From positions 558,001 through 622,000 of the forward strand of contig CADDXC010000001.1 of NCBI GenBank assembly GCA_902809985.1: a DNA stretch of 64,000 bases, given 5' to 3'. Under the pieces are notes generated by a model, which was not told where the DNA came from, searched no databases, and saw only the letters and a list, made by a program, of their open reading frames with translations. Shown piece by piece: positions 15,050-24,308 of this stretch. This DNA is from Clostridiaceae bacterium BL-3 (GTDB lineage Bacteria; Bacillota; Clostridia; Clostridiales; Clostridiaceae). The position numbers and the translations under genes were made by a program. Position 1 is the stretch's first letter. Every line of letters begins with the position of its first letter.

Positions 15050-15362
15050 GTCAGCAATATTACTATGGTTAAATAGTATTTAATGATATATAATGTTAAA
15101 TGGATAATAGATAGATTTATAAAGAGTTTATAAAAAATTGAATTAGGATTAAAACAGGTCGAATAAGAATGAGAAAGGGGTTAAGCCGTTATTTCAAATA
15201 CTAATTTTAGAGGTAATTGAAGTTGTAGGGTGGATTTTACATCCGAATTTACGTCCCTGGAGTGTGAGACCTGACGTAGGATAGCTGTAACAGCTAGATT
15301 TCGGGCACTATGAATGGGAAAATAAGCTTGAATTAGAGCTTATATAAGACGGTAGGCAGAAA
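15050..15362 (+). promoter_or_regulatory. Long structured leader upstream of efp
   Basis: This stretch of more than 300 bases has no gene. The half nearest efp holds four clear hairpins in series: GGAT/ATCC (15232-15244), TACGTC/GACGTA (15250-15278), TAGCTG/CAGCTA (15282-15296) and ATAAGCT/AGCTTAT (15322-15343). The last ends just before the efp ribosome site GGTAGGCAG. The local GC content is higher than in surrounding intergenic DNA. It looks like a structured 5' leader. It has the words AGGGTGG and CGTCCCT but not the other T-box parts. I do not recognise a named riboswitch. Confidence 0.5.
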
Positions 15363-15920
15363 ATGATATCAGCAGGAGATTTAAGAAAAGGAACTACTTT
15401 TGAACAAGATGGACAAGTGTATACAGTAGTGGATTTTCTCCATGTGAAACCGGGTAAAGGAGCAGCATTTGTAAGAACAAAATTAAGAAATGTTATCACG
15501 GGAGCAGTTACTGAAACTACTTTTAATCCTACTGCAAAATTGCAAGAGGCAGTTATAGAAAGGAAAGAAATGCAGTATTTATATTCGGATGGTCAATTGT
15601 ATTATTTTATGGATCAGGAAACTTTTGAACAAATTCCATTGGAATATGAAAAGGTAGAGGATGCAATAAAGTTTTTAAAAGAGAACATGTTTGCCATAAT
15701 AAAGTTTTATAAAGGGGAGGCATTTTCTGTAGAAGCTCCGAATTTTGTTGAGTTGCAAGTAACTCATACTGAACCGGGAGTTAAGGGAAATACTGCTACT
15801 AATGTTTTAAAACCAGCTACTGTGGAAACGGGGGCAGTTGTGTCCGTACCTATATTTGTAAATGAAGGTGAAACTATAAGAATTGATACAAGGACTGGAG
15901 AATATATGGAGAGAGTTTAG
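15363..15920 (+). CDS. efp: Translation elongation factor P
   Basis: This 185-residue protein has the usual length and the three beta-barrel domains of EF-P. The N-terminal KOW-like domain carries the tip loop KPGKGAAF with Lys32, the residue modified in many bacteria. The C-terminal OB domain ends with the family signature around [16 protein letters not shown] binds stalled ribosomes and promotes peptide bond formation at proline stretches. The start is ATG 15363 behind GGTAGGCAG, directly after the last hairpin of the leader, so ribosome access may depend on leader folding. Confidence 0.97.
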   Translation: MISAGDLRKGTTFEQDGQVYTVVDFLHVKPGKGAAFVRTKLRNVITGAVTETTFNPTAKLQEAVIERKEMQYLYSDGQLYYFMDQETFEQIPLEYEKVEDAIKFLKENMFAIIKFYKGEAFSVEAPNFVELQVTHTEPGVKGNTATNVLKPATVETGAVVSVPIFVNEGETIRIDTRTGEYMERV

Positions 15921-15959
15921 TAAATACTAATAAATAAATAATATTTAGGAAGTGATGTC

Positions 15960-16364
15960 ATGGAATCCATTAAATCTAAAGTATCTTATATTAGCGGGCT
16001 GATGGATGGGCTAAAAATTGATAAAAGTACAAATGAAGGGAAAATTTTTTTGAAGATTTTAGATGTACTTGAGAGTATGGCAGAAGAGATAGAAAATTTA
16101 TCTGAGGCTCAAAAATATACGGAAGACTATATGGATGCCATAGATGAGAACTTAGCATATTTACAAGATGATCTGTATGATGAAGACTATGAGGCATATA
16201 GGGATATGGTTGGAAATTTTGAAGAAGTTAAATGTCCAAATTGTGACGATACTGTGTATATAGATAAAGACATATTGAAACAAAAGGAAAATTTAACTTG
16301 TCCCAATTGTCATAACAATATACCTATTGGGGATAACAGTGTTAGTGATGATAGTAAAAATTAA
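15960..16364 (+). CDS. CD1247-type N-terminal domain protein with zinc ribbon
   Basis: This 134-residue protein starts at ATG 15960 behind AGGAAG. Residues 1-90 form an acidic helical domain (KVSYISGLMDGLKID, EIENLSEAQKYTEDYMDAIDENL) found in a conserved clostridial family next to efp. Residues 93-122 form a zinc ribbon with CPNC and CPNC pairs. The molecular role is not known. Conservation beside efp in clostridia suggests a housekeeping function. Confidence 0.75.
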   Translation: MESIKSKVSYISGLMDGLKIDKSTNEGKIFLKILDVLESMAEEIENLSEAQKYTEDYMDAIDENLAYLQDDLYDEDYEAYRDMVGNFEEVKCPNCDDTVYIDKDILKQKENLTCPNCHNNIPIGDNSVSDDSKN

Positions 16365-16381
16365 ATTACGTATAATAAAAG

Positions 16382-16418
16382 ATCCTGTTAAGGTTACATA
16401 CTTTAACAGGATTTTTTA
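16382..16418 (+). terminator. Intrinsic terminator before the spoIIIA operon
   Basis: ATCCTGTTAA (16382-16391) pairs with TTAACAGGAT (16403-16412) and is followed by a T tract. Confidence 0.88.
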
Positions 16419-16484
16419 TTTTATTTTTATTTATATGGAATAATTTTTTAAAAATGAAAATAGGAATTAATATAAAGAAAGGAG

Positions 16485-17411
16485 ATGAGAAAGATATATA
16501 CTAAGGAGATATTAAACATTTTACCGGAAAATTTAAAGACTGCTATTGGAGATTTAATAAAGTCCCCTTATTTACAGGAAATAAGGATAAGGGTCAATAG
16601 ATCCTTAATACTCCAATTAGGATTGAAAGAGGTTGTGTGTGGATATATACCCAGGATGGAAGATCTAAAAATAATAATTCAGAGAATGAGCAATTATTCT
16701 ATATATGCCTTTGAGGAAGAAATTAAGCAGGGTTATATAACTATCAAAGGCGGTCACAGAGTGGGTATATGTGGGAGATGTATTATTGAAAAAGGTGAAG
16801 TTAAGACCATAAAAGATATAGCATCTATAAACATCAGAATATGTAGGGAAATTGTCAACTGTTCTGATTCCATTATGAAGTTTTTGACAAGAGAAGATGA
16901 GATAATAAATACTATAATAATTTCACCTCCTAAGGGTGGAAAAACCACTCTTATAAGAGACATTGTGAGAAATATATCTGGAGGTATGCAGAATATAGGC
17001 CTTACGGGTAAAAAAATATGTGTAATAGATGAGAGAAGTGAAATAGGGGCTTGTTTTAATGGGATTCCGCAGATGAATCTGGGAATTAGAACTGATGTAC
17101 TTGATGGATGCCCCAAGAGTCAGGGCATAATTATGGCTATTAGAAGCATGTCACCGGACGTCATAGTTTGTGATGAAATTGGAACTTATAAGGATATGGA
17201 AAGTATTCTAACAGCATTGAATTCTGGAATAAGCTTGATTGTAACTATTCATGGTTATGGAATAGAAGATCTGTACGGAAGGCCGGTTTTTAAGGAAATA
17301 GTGGATAATAAAATATTTAAAAGGGCCATAGTATTGAGCAGCAGAAAAGGTTCCGGTACAGTTGAATATGTGTATGATTTTACAAATAGTTCTGTAATAT
17401 GGAGGGGATGA
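16485..17411 (+). CDS. spoIIIAA: Stage III sporulation protein AA, secretion-type ATPase
   Basis: This 308-residue protein is an AAA/secretion ATPase: Walker A PPKGGKTTLIRD near residue 150, Walker B DVIVCDEIG near residue 227, and the N-terminal EIRIRVNRSL. It is thought to power the channel assembled between mother cell and forespore. It heads an eight-gene operon in which AB follows one base after its stop. The start at ATG 16485 directly abuts GAAAGGAG, an unusually short spacing, which may lower translation. Confidence 0.95.
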   Translation: MRKIYTKEILNILPENLKTAIGDLIKSPYLQEIRIRVNRSLILQLGLKEVVCGYIPRMEDLKIIIQRMSNYSIYAFEEEIKQGYITIKGGHRVGICGRCIIEKGEVKTIKDIASINIRICREIVNCSDSIMKFLTREDEIINTIIISPPKGGKTTLIRDIVRNISGGMQNIGLTGKKICVIDERSEIGACFNGIPQMNLGIRTDVLDGCPKSQGIIMAIRSMSPDVIVCDEIGTYKDMESILTALNSGISLIVTIHGYGIEDLYGRPVFKEIVDNKIFKRAIVLSSRKGSGTVEYVYDFTNSSVIWRG

Positions 17412-17412
17412 A

Positions 17413-17931
17413 ATGCTGAAGATTTTGGGGTATATTATGATAATATTTGCTTCCACTGGAATAGGATTTACTTACGGAGGAATTTTCAAAAAAAGGGTGG
17501 AACAATTAAAAGAAATGCAGAGATGTATTCATCAGCTTCAAAATGAAATCATGTATACGCATACTCCGCTGCCGGATGCCATTTTAAATACAGCGTTAAA
17601 AAGTATTGATCCCATTAAAGATGTTTTTAAAGATATATCATCTATGCTTTACAGTAATTCCGTTGACAATGTATATGAGGCTTTTAAATGTGCATTTAGT
17701 GATAAAAGAGAAATTTTAAGTTTGAAAAATGAAGATATATCTGCAATATTGGATTTATCAAAAACACTTGGAGAATCAGATATAGAGGGACAAAAAAGAA
17801 TGTTCTCACTGACTTTGGACAACATAAAAAATCAAATTGAAGTTTCAAAAATTGCAATGAATAAAAATTTAAAGATGTATAGGTGTCTTGGGTTTTCACT
17901 GGGAGCTGTGATAGTGATAATTTCAGTCTGA
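17413..17931 (+). CDS. spoIIIAB: Stage III sporulation protein AB
   Basis: This 172-residue protein starts at ATG 17413, with GGAGGGG overlapping the end of spoIIIAA. It begins with a membrane segment (ILGYIMIIFASTGIGFTYG). A long helical domain with the family motif RVEQLKEMQRCIHQLQNEI follows, and a second membrane segment lies at the C-terminus (LGFSLGAVIVIISV). AB resembles the type II secretion platform protein GspF in fold and is part of the feeding-tube complex. Confidence 0.93.
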   Translation: MLKILGYIMIIFASTGIGFTYGGIFKKRVEQLKEMQRCIHQLQNEIMYTHTPLPDAILNTALKSIDPIKDVFKDISSMLYSNSVDNVYEAFKCAFSDKREILSLKNEDISAILDLSKTLGESDIEGQKRMFSLTLDNIKNQIEVSKIAMNKNLKMYRCLGFSLGAVIVIISV

Positions 17932-17991
17932 GTGGCAATATGTGTGTATTTAGATAAATTCCATAAGAAATGAAAAAGGGGAGAAAATCAA

Positions 17992-18189
17992 ATGATGGAC
18001 ATAAGTTTAATTTTTAAAATAGCTGGAGTGGGCATAATTGTCATACTTATAAATAAAGTGTTAGAGGCCAGCGGCAAAGGTGATTATGCAGTGTTGACAA
18101 ATCTTACTGGAATTTTAATTGTACTTATGATGGTGATAGATTTGGTGAGTAAATTGTTTAATGCCGTCAGGACTATGTTTCAGCTTTAG
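17992..18189 (+). CDS. spoIIIAC: Stage III sporulation protein AC
   Basis: This 65-residue protein has two membrane helices (IFKIAGVGIIVILINKVLEA and LTGILIVLMMVIDLVSKLF), the full length and plan of SpoIIIAC. Its start at ATG 17992 follows GGGGAG. It forms part of the mother-cell membrane ring of the SpoIIIA complex. Confidence 0.93.
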   Translation: MMDISLIFKIAGVGIIVILINKVLEASGKGDYAVLTNLTGILIVLMMVIDLVSKLFNAVRTMFQL

Positions 18190-18198
18190 GAGAAGATT

Positions 18199-18582
18199 AT
18201 GGAGATAATTAAAATAGTAGCTTTTGCCTTTATTGCCTTGTTTATAACTCTTCTGTTTAAGGGAAAAAGAGATGATATAGCAGTATACATAAGTATAGTT
18301 GCCGGAGTTATTATATTTTTATTTATGATAACAAAGATAACAGCCATACTTCAATTTATCCAGCAGTTGGCAGTTAAGGCAAATATAGATTTTGTTTATT
18401 TAACTACTGTATTTAAAATACTTGCCATTGCGTATCTAGCTTCTTTTTGCAGTGAAATATGTAGAGATGCTGGACAGGGAAATTTAGGAGCAAAGGTTGA
18501 ATTTGCAGGTAAGATTTTAATTTTAGTACTTGCAATTCCTATACTTATGGCTGTGTTACAGTCAATTTTAAAAATTATGTAG
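18199..18582 (+). CDS. spoIIIAD: Stage III sporulation protein AD
   Basis: This 127-residue protein has about four membrane helices and the family segment YLTTVFKILAIAYLASFCSE. It starts at ATG 18199, nine bases after spoIIIAC, behind AGGAG. It is a membrane subunit of the mother-cell/forespore channel. Confidence 0.93.
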   Translation: MEIIKIVAFAFIALFITLLFKGKRDDIAVYISIVAGVIIFLFMITKITAILQFIQQLAVKANIDFVYLTTVFKILAIAYLASFCSEICRDAGQGNLGAKVEFAGKILILVLAIPILMAVLQSILKIM

Positions 18583-18590
18583 GTGTTAAT

Positions 18591-19811
18591 ATGAAGAATG
18601 TTATAGTGAGTTTACTTGTAGGTTTATTTTTAAGTTTAATAATGGGCTTTAATGTACAAGCTTTTGACACCAATACAGTGAACACCAATATACAGGATAA
18701 TGCCCAACTGGAGAATACATCTCAAAATGGAACGGGAAATAAGGAAAGTGAAGCTCAAGAACAGCAAATTGAAAATTTTTATAACTATATATCCAATATG
18801 AAAACAAAAAATGAAGTTTTAAAAGATCTGGATGCAAAAGATTATGTGAAGAATTTTATAAAAAGTGGAGATGGGAAAATATCACTTAAAAAAATCATGA
18901 ATATACTGATATCCTATGGACTTAGGGAAATGTCAGCATGTATAAAACTTTTGGTGCTTTTGATAGTCATTGCACTCATATGTGCACTGCTCACAAATTT
19001 ACAGAGAGCCTTTAGCGGTGAGGGATTATCCAATATAGCTTACTTTGCCTGTTATTCACTTATTATAATAATAATGGCAAAGAGTTTTTATATAGGGGTG
19101 GATATCGCCAGATCCACCATAAAGGAAATGACAGATTTTATGGTAGCACTTATACCAATACTTATAACTCTAATAGCGGCCGTAGGTGGATTTGTGGAAG
19201 CTTCTATTATGGATCCAATTATAATAGGCGCTATTAACATAAGTGCAAATTTGTTTATGGATATTATAATACCGATAATATCTATGTCTTTTGTACTTCA
19301 GTTTGTGAACAATTTATCTTCGGAATATAAGATAGATAAGCTTACTAAACTTTTAAATCAATGTGCACTGTGGGCTCAGGGGATTATAATGACCGTATTT
19401 ATAGGTATTGTGACTGTAAGGGGCATAACTTCAAAGAGCATCGATGAGGTTACTGTAAAAACGGCTAAATTTGCAGTGGACAATTTTGTACCAGTAGTTG
19501 GTAAAAGCCTTTCAGATGCAGTGGCCACTGTAGCAGGATATTCCTTTTTGCTGAAAAATGCACTGAGCAGTCTAGGGCTTTTGATCATCATTATCATATT
19601 ACTTTTTCCTATAATTAAATTGATTATTATGATAGTTTTGTATAAGATCACTGCAGCTCTTATAGAACCCATAAGTGACGGAAGACTGGTAAATTGTATA
19701 AATTCTGCAGGAGATTCTCTTATTCTTGTAATGGCCTGTTTAATATGTGTGTCTGTGATGTTTTTTATAATGATAGCCATGCTGGCATCGGCGGGAAAGG
19801 TTATGATGTGA
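18591..19811 (+). CDS. spoIIIAE: Stage III sporulation protein AE
   Basis: This 406-residue protein has an N-terminal signal or membrane segment, then a hydrophilic Gln/Asn-rich stretch (residues 25-65). Seven or eight membrane helices follow, with the family motif IAYFACYSLIIIIMAKSF and the DPIIIGAINISANLF region. It is the largest membrane subunit of the complex and is required for sigma-G activity in the engulfed forespore. The length matches the family. Confidence 0.95.
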   Translation: MKNVIVSLLVGLFLSLIMGFNVQAFDTNTVNTNIQDNAQLENTSQNGTGNKESEAQEQQIENFYNYISNMKTKNEVLKDLDAKDYVKNFIKSGDGKISLKKIMNILISYGLREMSACIKLLVLLIVIALICALLTNLQRAFSGEGLSNIAYFACYSLIIIIMAKSFYIGVDIARSTIKEMTDFMVALIPILITLIAAVGGFVEASIMDPIIIGAINISANLFMDIIIPIISMSFVLQFVNNLSSEYKIDKLTKLLNQCALWAQGIIMTVFIGIVTVRGITSKSIDEVTVKTAKFAVDNFVPVVGKSLSDAVATVAGYSFLLKNALSSLGLLIIIIILLFPIIKLIIMIVLYKITAALIEPISDGRLVNCINSAGDSLILVMACLICVSVMFFIMIAMLASAGKVMM

Positions 19812-19827
19812 AGGAAGGTGGAGATGC

Positions 19828-20424
19828 GTGCTTCAATCTTTAAGAGAATGGCTGATAAGTGTATGTACTGCTGTATTTTTTATAATAGCAGTGGAGATGA
19901 TTCTCCCGGATAACAGTATGAAGAAATATTGTAAATTTGTACTGGGACTGATTCTTATTACAGTATTTATCAATCCCATAATAAAAGTATTCAATAGGGA
20001 TTTTAATATAAACAGCTATACTGAAAAAGCCGTGGAGGACTTTAATAAAGATTTTGGGACTAAAGAATCTTCCAGTGAATTTGACAAGTATAAGCAGGAA
20101 AATATATCAGAGACTATAGAAACCTTTGAGGCAAACTTGCAGAACAGCTGTGAGAAAAATCTTGAAGAAAAATATCCGGAGGGAAAATATGAAATTAAAG
20201 TGGGAGCAGGGTATGATGAGAAAAATAATATGGTATATATAAAAAATATAAATGTAAAAATTAAAAATGGCAATGTAGAAAAAATAAAAAAGGTTGAGAT
20301 AGGTGGTGAAACTGCATCTGTAGATAATTTGAATTCTGAAAATAGTCAAAAGGCTTCAGAGATAAAAACTTATTTAAGCCAGGAATTAAGTGTATCTAAG
20401 GATATTATACACGTAAATTCTTAG
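19828..20424 (+). CDS. spoIIIAF: Stage III sporulation protein AF
   Basis: This 198-residue protein starts at GTG 19828; AAGGAAGGTGGAG lies upstream. Two membrane helices in the first 60 residues carry the family motif SMKKYCKFVLGLILI. A cytoplasmic ring-building-like domain follows (YEIKVGAGYDEKNNMVYIKNINV). It is a component of the SpoIIIA channel. Confidence 0.92.
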   Translation: MLQSLREWLISVCTAVFFIIAVEMILPDNSMKKYCKFVLGLILITVFINPIIKVFNRDFNINSYTEKAVEDFNKDFGTKESSSEFDKYKQENISETIETFEANLQNSCEKNLEEKYPEGKYEIKVGAGYDEKNNMVYIKNINVKIKNGNVEKIKKVEIGGETASVDNLNSENSQKASEIKTYLSQELSVSKDIIHVNS

Positions 20425-20438
20425 TAGGAGGTAAATCT

Positions 20439-21092
20439 ATGAATTTAAAAAAATGGTTAAACAGAATTACCAAAGACAATAATCACAAAATCCATACTGA
20501 CAAGAAGAATATTATAAATTTAGCCATAGTGTTTCTTATGGGAGTGCTTATAATTGCTGCTGTCAGCCTTTTTAGCGATTACGGTAAGAACACCTCCAGC
20601 AGCACTTCTAGCAGCAATATAAACGGTGATAACGGACAAAGCAATGGGGGAAATCAAAACCAAAGTCAAAGTGAAGCCTCCCAAAATGGTTCTGATAATT
20701 ATGAAAAATCTATACAGGATAATCTGAAAAATACACTGGAGCAGATAGATGGTGTGGGGAAGGTAGAAGTTATGGTAAGTTTTGAAAGTGGAGAGGAAAA
20801 TGTGCCGGCAGTTAATATAAATGACTCAACCAATACTACAGAGGAAAAAGACAATTCAGGTGGAACGAGAAATACCACTCAAAAAAATAACGGCAGTACA
20901 GTAGTAACCACAAATGATGGCAGCAAGTCAGAACCTCTTATACTTAAAACTTATAATCCAAAAGTAATGGGGGTATGCGTTGTGGCTGAAGGAGCTGAAG
21001 ACAAGGTAACTGAACTTAGAATATCCAAAGCTGTTACTGATTTATTTGGAATATCCCAGGATAAGGTGAATGTATATCCTATGAAAAAATAG
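20439..21092 (+). CDS. spoIIIAG: Stage III sporulation protein AG
   Basis: This 217-residue protein starts at ATG 20439 behind AGGAGGT. A single membrane helix spans about residues 28-45. A low-complexity Ser/Asn/Gln region covers residues 50-90. The ring-building motif domain then follows (LEQIDGVGKVEVMVSFESG ... NPKVMGVCVVAEGA), interrupted by a Thr/Asn-rich insertion that forms the beta-triangle in this family. AG builds the large ring in the intermembrane space. Confidence 0.93.
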   Translation: MNLKKWLNRITKDNNHKIHTDKKNIINLAIVFLMGVLIIAAVSLFSDYGKNTSSSTSSSNINGDNGQSNGGNQNQSQSEASQNGSDNYEKSIQDNLKNTLEQIDGVGKVEVMVSFESGEENVPAVNINDSTNTTEEKDNSGGTRNTTQKNNGSTVVTTNDGSKSEPLILKTYNPKVMGVCVVAEGAEDKVTELRISKAVTDLFGISQDKVNVYPMKK

Positions 21093-21151
21093 TATATAAA
21101 TATATCTTTGTGCATATAATTTTTTTAGAAGGTAGATGGGGGGAATTGAAA

Positions 21152-21682
21152 ATGAATAAAAAACAAGCTGTTATTATTGTGACTCTTTTAGCACTGATTA
21201 TCTGTGTTGGAGTTGTTGCTACAAAATTAAATAGTCCTATAAATTATGTAAATGGAGTAGACAATGAAAGCGGCAAAAGTACCATATCTCTTAACAACAA
21301 CAATACTAAGAATACAACACAAACTCAGTCTAAGTCCCAGTTTTTTGAGGAAACAAGACTTACCAGAGATCAAAAAAATGCTGAAACTCTTCAGACTTTA
21401 AAAAGTCTCATAGATGATACTAATGCATCCAAGGAAAACCGTGCAGATGCAGAGAAAAAGTATACTGAATTGGCAATGAATACGAATTATGAGATGAAAA
21501 TAGAAAATATTCTAAAGAGCAAGGGATATGAAGATGTGATATGTTCTATAGAAGATAACAAAGTCAGAGTAATAGTTAAGGGAAAGAATAAATTGTCAGA
21601 TAAGGATACAAGAGTGATAAAAGATGTAGTCATGAGTGTGTCTAAGATTCAAGATGTGGAAATAGAAGTTAAACAGGGTTAA
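21152..21682 (+). CDS. spoIIIAH: Stage III sporulation protein AH
   Basis: Start ATG 21152 is chosen because GGGGGGA lies just upstream; the longer frame from 21110 is not supported. The 176-residue product has a membrane helix (AVIIVTLLALIICVGVVA), then the extracytoplasmic domain with ETRLTRDQKNAETLQTLK and a C-terminal ring-building domain (LKSKGYEDVICSIEDNKVRVIV). In Bacillus subtilis AH pairs with forespore SpoIIQ. It is the last gene of the operon. Confidence 0.93.
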   Translation: MNKKQAVIIVTLLALIICVGVVATKLNSPINYVNGVDNESGKSTISLNNNNTKNTTQTQSKSQFFEETRLTRDQKNAETLQTLKSLIDDTNASKENRADAEKKYTELAMNTNYEMKIENILKSKGYEDVICSIEDNKVRVIVKGKNKLSDKDTRVIKDVVMSVSKIQDVEIEVKQG

Positions 21683-21790
21683 AGGACGTAGAGTATTACA
21701 TAAAATAAGTAATTGTAAAAAAAATATTCCTTTGCTATAATATATATAACGTGGGTCTTTCGATGATGTGAAAATCTAGGAGGTGCAACA

Positions 21791-22183
21791 ATGGAAGAAA
21801 ATATGAATAATGAAATAGATATGGGTATTGTAAAAATATCTGATGAAGTTGTAGGTGTGATTGCGGGCCTTGCTACTACTGAGATAGATGGGATAGTTGG
21901 AATGAGTGCCAGCCTTGTGGGAGGAATTACTCAAATACTGTCGGGTAAAAAAAATTTATCTAAAGGTGTTAAAGTAAATGTAGGCGAAAACAGTGCAGCT
22001 ATAGATTTATATGTGGTAGTGGAATATGGAGTTAGAATTCCAGATGTAGCTTTGAAAGTTCAAGAAAATGTAAAAAGGGCAGTTGAATCTATGACGGGCC
22101 TTGATGTTTCGGCTATAAACATACATGTACAAAATGTTATGATTCCCAAAACAGAAGAAAGTAATGATGATGTAGAAGAGTGA
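21791..22183 (+). CDS. Asp23/Gls24 family envelope stress protein
   Basis: This 130-residue protein starts at ATG 21791 behind AGGAGGT. It has the Asp23 domain with ISDEVVGVIAGLATTEIDGIVGM and NVKRAVESMTGLDVSAINIHVQNV. This family (YqhY type) stands between spoIIIA and nusB in many Firmicutes and is linked to membrane lipid and envelope balance. A strong terminator follows. Confidence 0.92.
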   Translation: MEENMNNEIDMGIVKISDEVVGVIAGLATTEIDGIVGMSASLVGGITQILSGKKNLSKGVKVNVGENSAAIDLYVVVEYGVRIPDVALKVQENVKRAVESMTGLDVSAINIHVQNVMIPKTEESNDDVEE

Positions 22184-22189
22184 AATAGG

Positions 22190-22226
22190 TAGTGCACCCG
22201 CTGATTTAAGGGTGCACTATTTTTAT
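22190..22226 (+). terminator. Terminator after the Asp23 gene
   Basis: TAGTGCACCC (22190-22199) pairs perfectly with GGGTGCACTA (22210-22219) and is followed by TTTTTAT. Confidence 0.9.
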
Positions 22227-22321
22227 ACAAATAAACTTGAACTAGTATATTAGTTTAAGTATAATTGTATCTGAAATGACAATAATTATTTTTATAGGCT
22301 ACATTTAAGTAGGAGGAAAAA

Positions 22322-22783
22322 ATGAATAGAAAGAAATCCAGGGAATTGACTATGAAATTATTATTTCAAATGACTATAAATAAAGAAAAATCCAGTAATA
22401 TCATAATGAGTTTAAAGGAAAATGCCGTGGGAGAAGAGAAAAATTCAGCAGAGTATAATCAGGAAGAATTCTATGGAGAAAAAATCAGTGATTTAAAAGA
22501 TTTGGACACACAGTATATAATAAGAGTTCTAAAGGGTATAGAGGAGAACAAGAATACTATTGACAAAGAGATTGAAAAGTATTTGAGAAAATGGAAATTG
22601 GACAGATTATCTAAAGTTGATGTGGCAATTTTGAGAATTTGTACTTATGAATTTTTATATGAAAATAGCATACCAGAGAAGGTGTCCATAAACGAGGCTA
22701 TAGAACTGGCTAAAAAATATTCTTCAGATAAATCTGCATCTTTTATAAATGGCGTGCTTGGAAATATGATAAGGGAAAAATGA
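22322..22783 (+). CDS. nusB: Transcription antitermination factor NusB
   Basis: This 153-residue protein starts at ATG 22322 behind AGGAGG. It has the all-helical NusB fold with [15 protein letters not shown] at the start and the signature [44 protein letters not shown] at the end. NusB binds boxA RNA with NusE for rRNA antitermination. It begins a run of closely spaced genes to recN. Confidence 0.95.
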   Translation: MNRKKSRELTMKLLFQMTINKEKSSNIIMSLKENAVGEEKNSAEYNQEEFYGEKISDLKDLDTQYIIRVLKGIEENKNTIDKEIEKYLRKWKLDRLSKVDVAILRICTYEFLYENSIPEKVSINEAIELAKKYSSDKSASFINGVLGNMIREK

Positions 22784-22831
22784 TAATTGGATAAAAATGT
22801 GTAAGAATAAGATATTGAGAGGATAAGTGCT

Positions 22832-24028
22832 ATGTACATTAAGACGTTGACGGTGTCTGATATTAATAGATACATAAAGAAGGCATTTGACAGTGATTTT
22901 ATACTTGCCAATTGTTCTATTAAAGGAGAAATTTCCAACTTTAAACTTCACAGCAGCGGACATATGTATTTTTCTTTAAAGGATGAATACAGTAGAATAA
23001 ATTGTGTTATGTTTAGAGATTCAGCCAGCAAATTGAATTTCCTGCCTGAAGATGGCATGAAAGTTGTAGCTAAAGGGAGAATATCTGTTTACGAAAAAGA
23101 AGGAGTATATCAGCTTTATTGCAGTGAAATGAAACCGGATGGCATAGGAGAATTGTACATGGCTTTTGAAAAGTTGAAAGCTGAGTTGGATAAAAAGGGC
23201 CTATTTGATGAAAGACATAAAAAGAAAATACCAGCTTGCGCTTCAAAAATAGGTGTTATTACTTCGCCTACTGGAGCGGCTATAAGGGATATAATAAATG
23301 TTACTAAAAGAAGAAATGATAAAGTGAAGATTTTAATTTATCCAGCATTGGTACAGGGAGTAAATGCCAGTGAAGATATAATAAGGGGTATTTATAAATT
23401 GAATTCTATAGAGGATGTGGAGCTTATAATTATAGCTAGAGGAGGAGGCTCTATAGAAGAACTTTGGTGTTTTAATGACGAGAAGCTGGCAGAAGCCATA
23501 TATAATTCGAAGAAGCCTATAATAACAGGAGTCGGACATGAGATTGACTATACTATAGCGGATTTTGTATCGGATAGGAGGGCACCAACTCCCTCTGCTG
23601 CTGCTGAAATTGCAGTATTTAACATGGATGAATTCTTGCAGAGGCTGTTAAATTATAAAAATGTGATCTCTAATTATATCGGGAACAGAGTAAACAGTGA
23701 AAGAGATAGATTATTTCTGTTGAAAAAAAGTTTGGAATCCTATAATCCCATGGTCTATATAATAAATCAATATGAAACTATAGATAAGTTTAAACAAATG
23801 TTGAATTTAAAGATGAATACAAAGGTTAATGAAGAAAAGGAGAAGCTCACTAAAATAAATTCTCTGCTTTCAGCCCATAATCCGTTAAATGTATTAAACA
23901 GAGGATATTCTATAATAGAAGACGAACATAATAATGTAATAAATACTATAGAGGAATTGAATAAAAAAAAGCGGGTTAAAGTCATAATGAAAGATGGAGA
24001 TGGTGAATTCAAATTTAACCGCATCTAA
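22832..24028 (+). CDS. xseA: Exodeoxyribonuclease VII large subunit
   Basis: This 398-residue protein carries an N-terminal OB fold ([25 protein letters not shown]), then the catalytic domain with [62 protein letters not shown] coiled-coil C-terminus ends with the usual GYSII. With XseB it degrades single-stranded DNA. The start is ATG 22832 behind GAGAGGA. Confidence 0.96.
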   Translation: MYIKTLTVSDINRYIKKAFDSDFILANCSIKGEISNFKLHSSGHMYFSLKDEYSRINCVMFRDSASKLNFLPEDGMKVVAKGRISVYEKEGVYQLYCSEMKPDGIGELYMAFEKLKAELDKKGLFDERHKKKIPACASKIGVITSPTGAAIRDIINVTKRRNDKVKILIYPALVQGVNASEDIIRGIYKLNSIEDVELIIIARGGGSIEELWCFNDEKLAEAIYNSKKPIITGVGHEIDYTIADFVSDRRAPTPSAAAEIAVFNMDEFLQRLLNYKNVISNYIGNRVNSERDRLFLLKKSLESYNPMVYIINQYETIDKFKQMLNLKMNTKVNEEKEKLTKINSLLSAHNPLNVLNRGYSIIEDEHNNVINTIEELNKKKRVKVIMKDGDGEFKFNRI

Positions 24029-24043
24029 AAAAGGAGGGTAATT

Positions 24044-24283
24044 ATGCCTAGAAAAAAGGAAAGTTATGAAAGTATCATGCTGGAGTTAGAGAACATAGTA
24101 AATTCAATGGATACAGGCGGATTATCTTTGGAACAGAGCTTAAAAAACTATGAAGATGGAATAAAACTCTGTAATAAATTGTATAAAATGCTAAATGAAG
24201 CAGAAGGAAAGATAAAAATTCTTACTGAAGAGGGAGAAAAAGATTTTAAAGAAAAAGACAGCCTTCGGATAAATAGTAAATAG
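24044..24283 (+). CDS. xseB: Exodeoxyribonuclease VII small subunit
   Basis: This 79-residue protein starts at ATG 24044 behind AAAGGAGGG. It has the family pattern SYESIMLELENIVNSMDTGGLSLEQSLKNYEDGIKL. It binds the XseA coiled coil. The C-terminal tail is charged. Confidence 0.94.
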   Translation: MPRKKESYESIMLELENIVNSMDTGGLSLEQSLKNYEDGIKLCNKLYKMLNEAEGKIKILTEEGEKDFKEKDSLRINSK

Positions 24284-24308
24284 TAATAGGAATGAGGAGA
24301 GTTTATTA

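Noticed and set aside
15225..15262. T-box riboswitch before efp
   Set aside because: AGGGTGG and CGTCCCT are present, but the UGGNACC bulge, a terminator stem with T tract and a specifier stem are not, and efp is not an aminoacyl-tRNA synthetase or amino acid gene.
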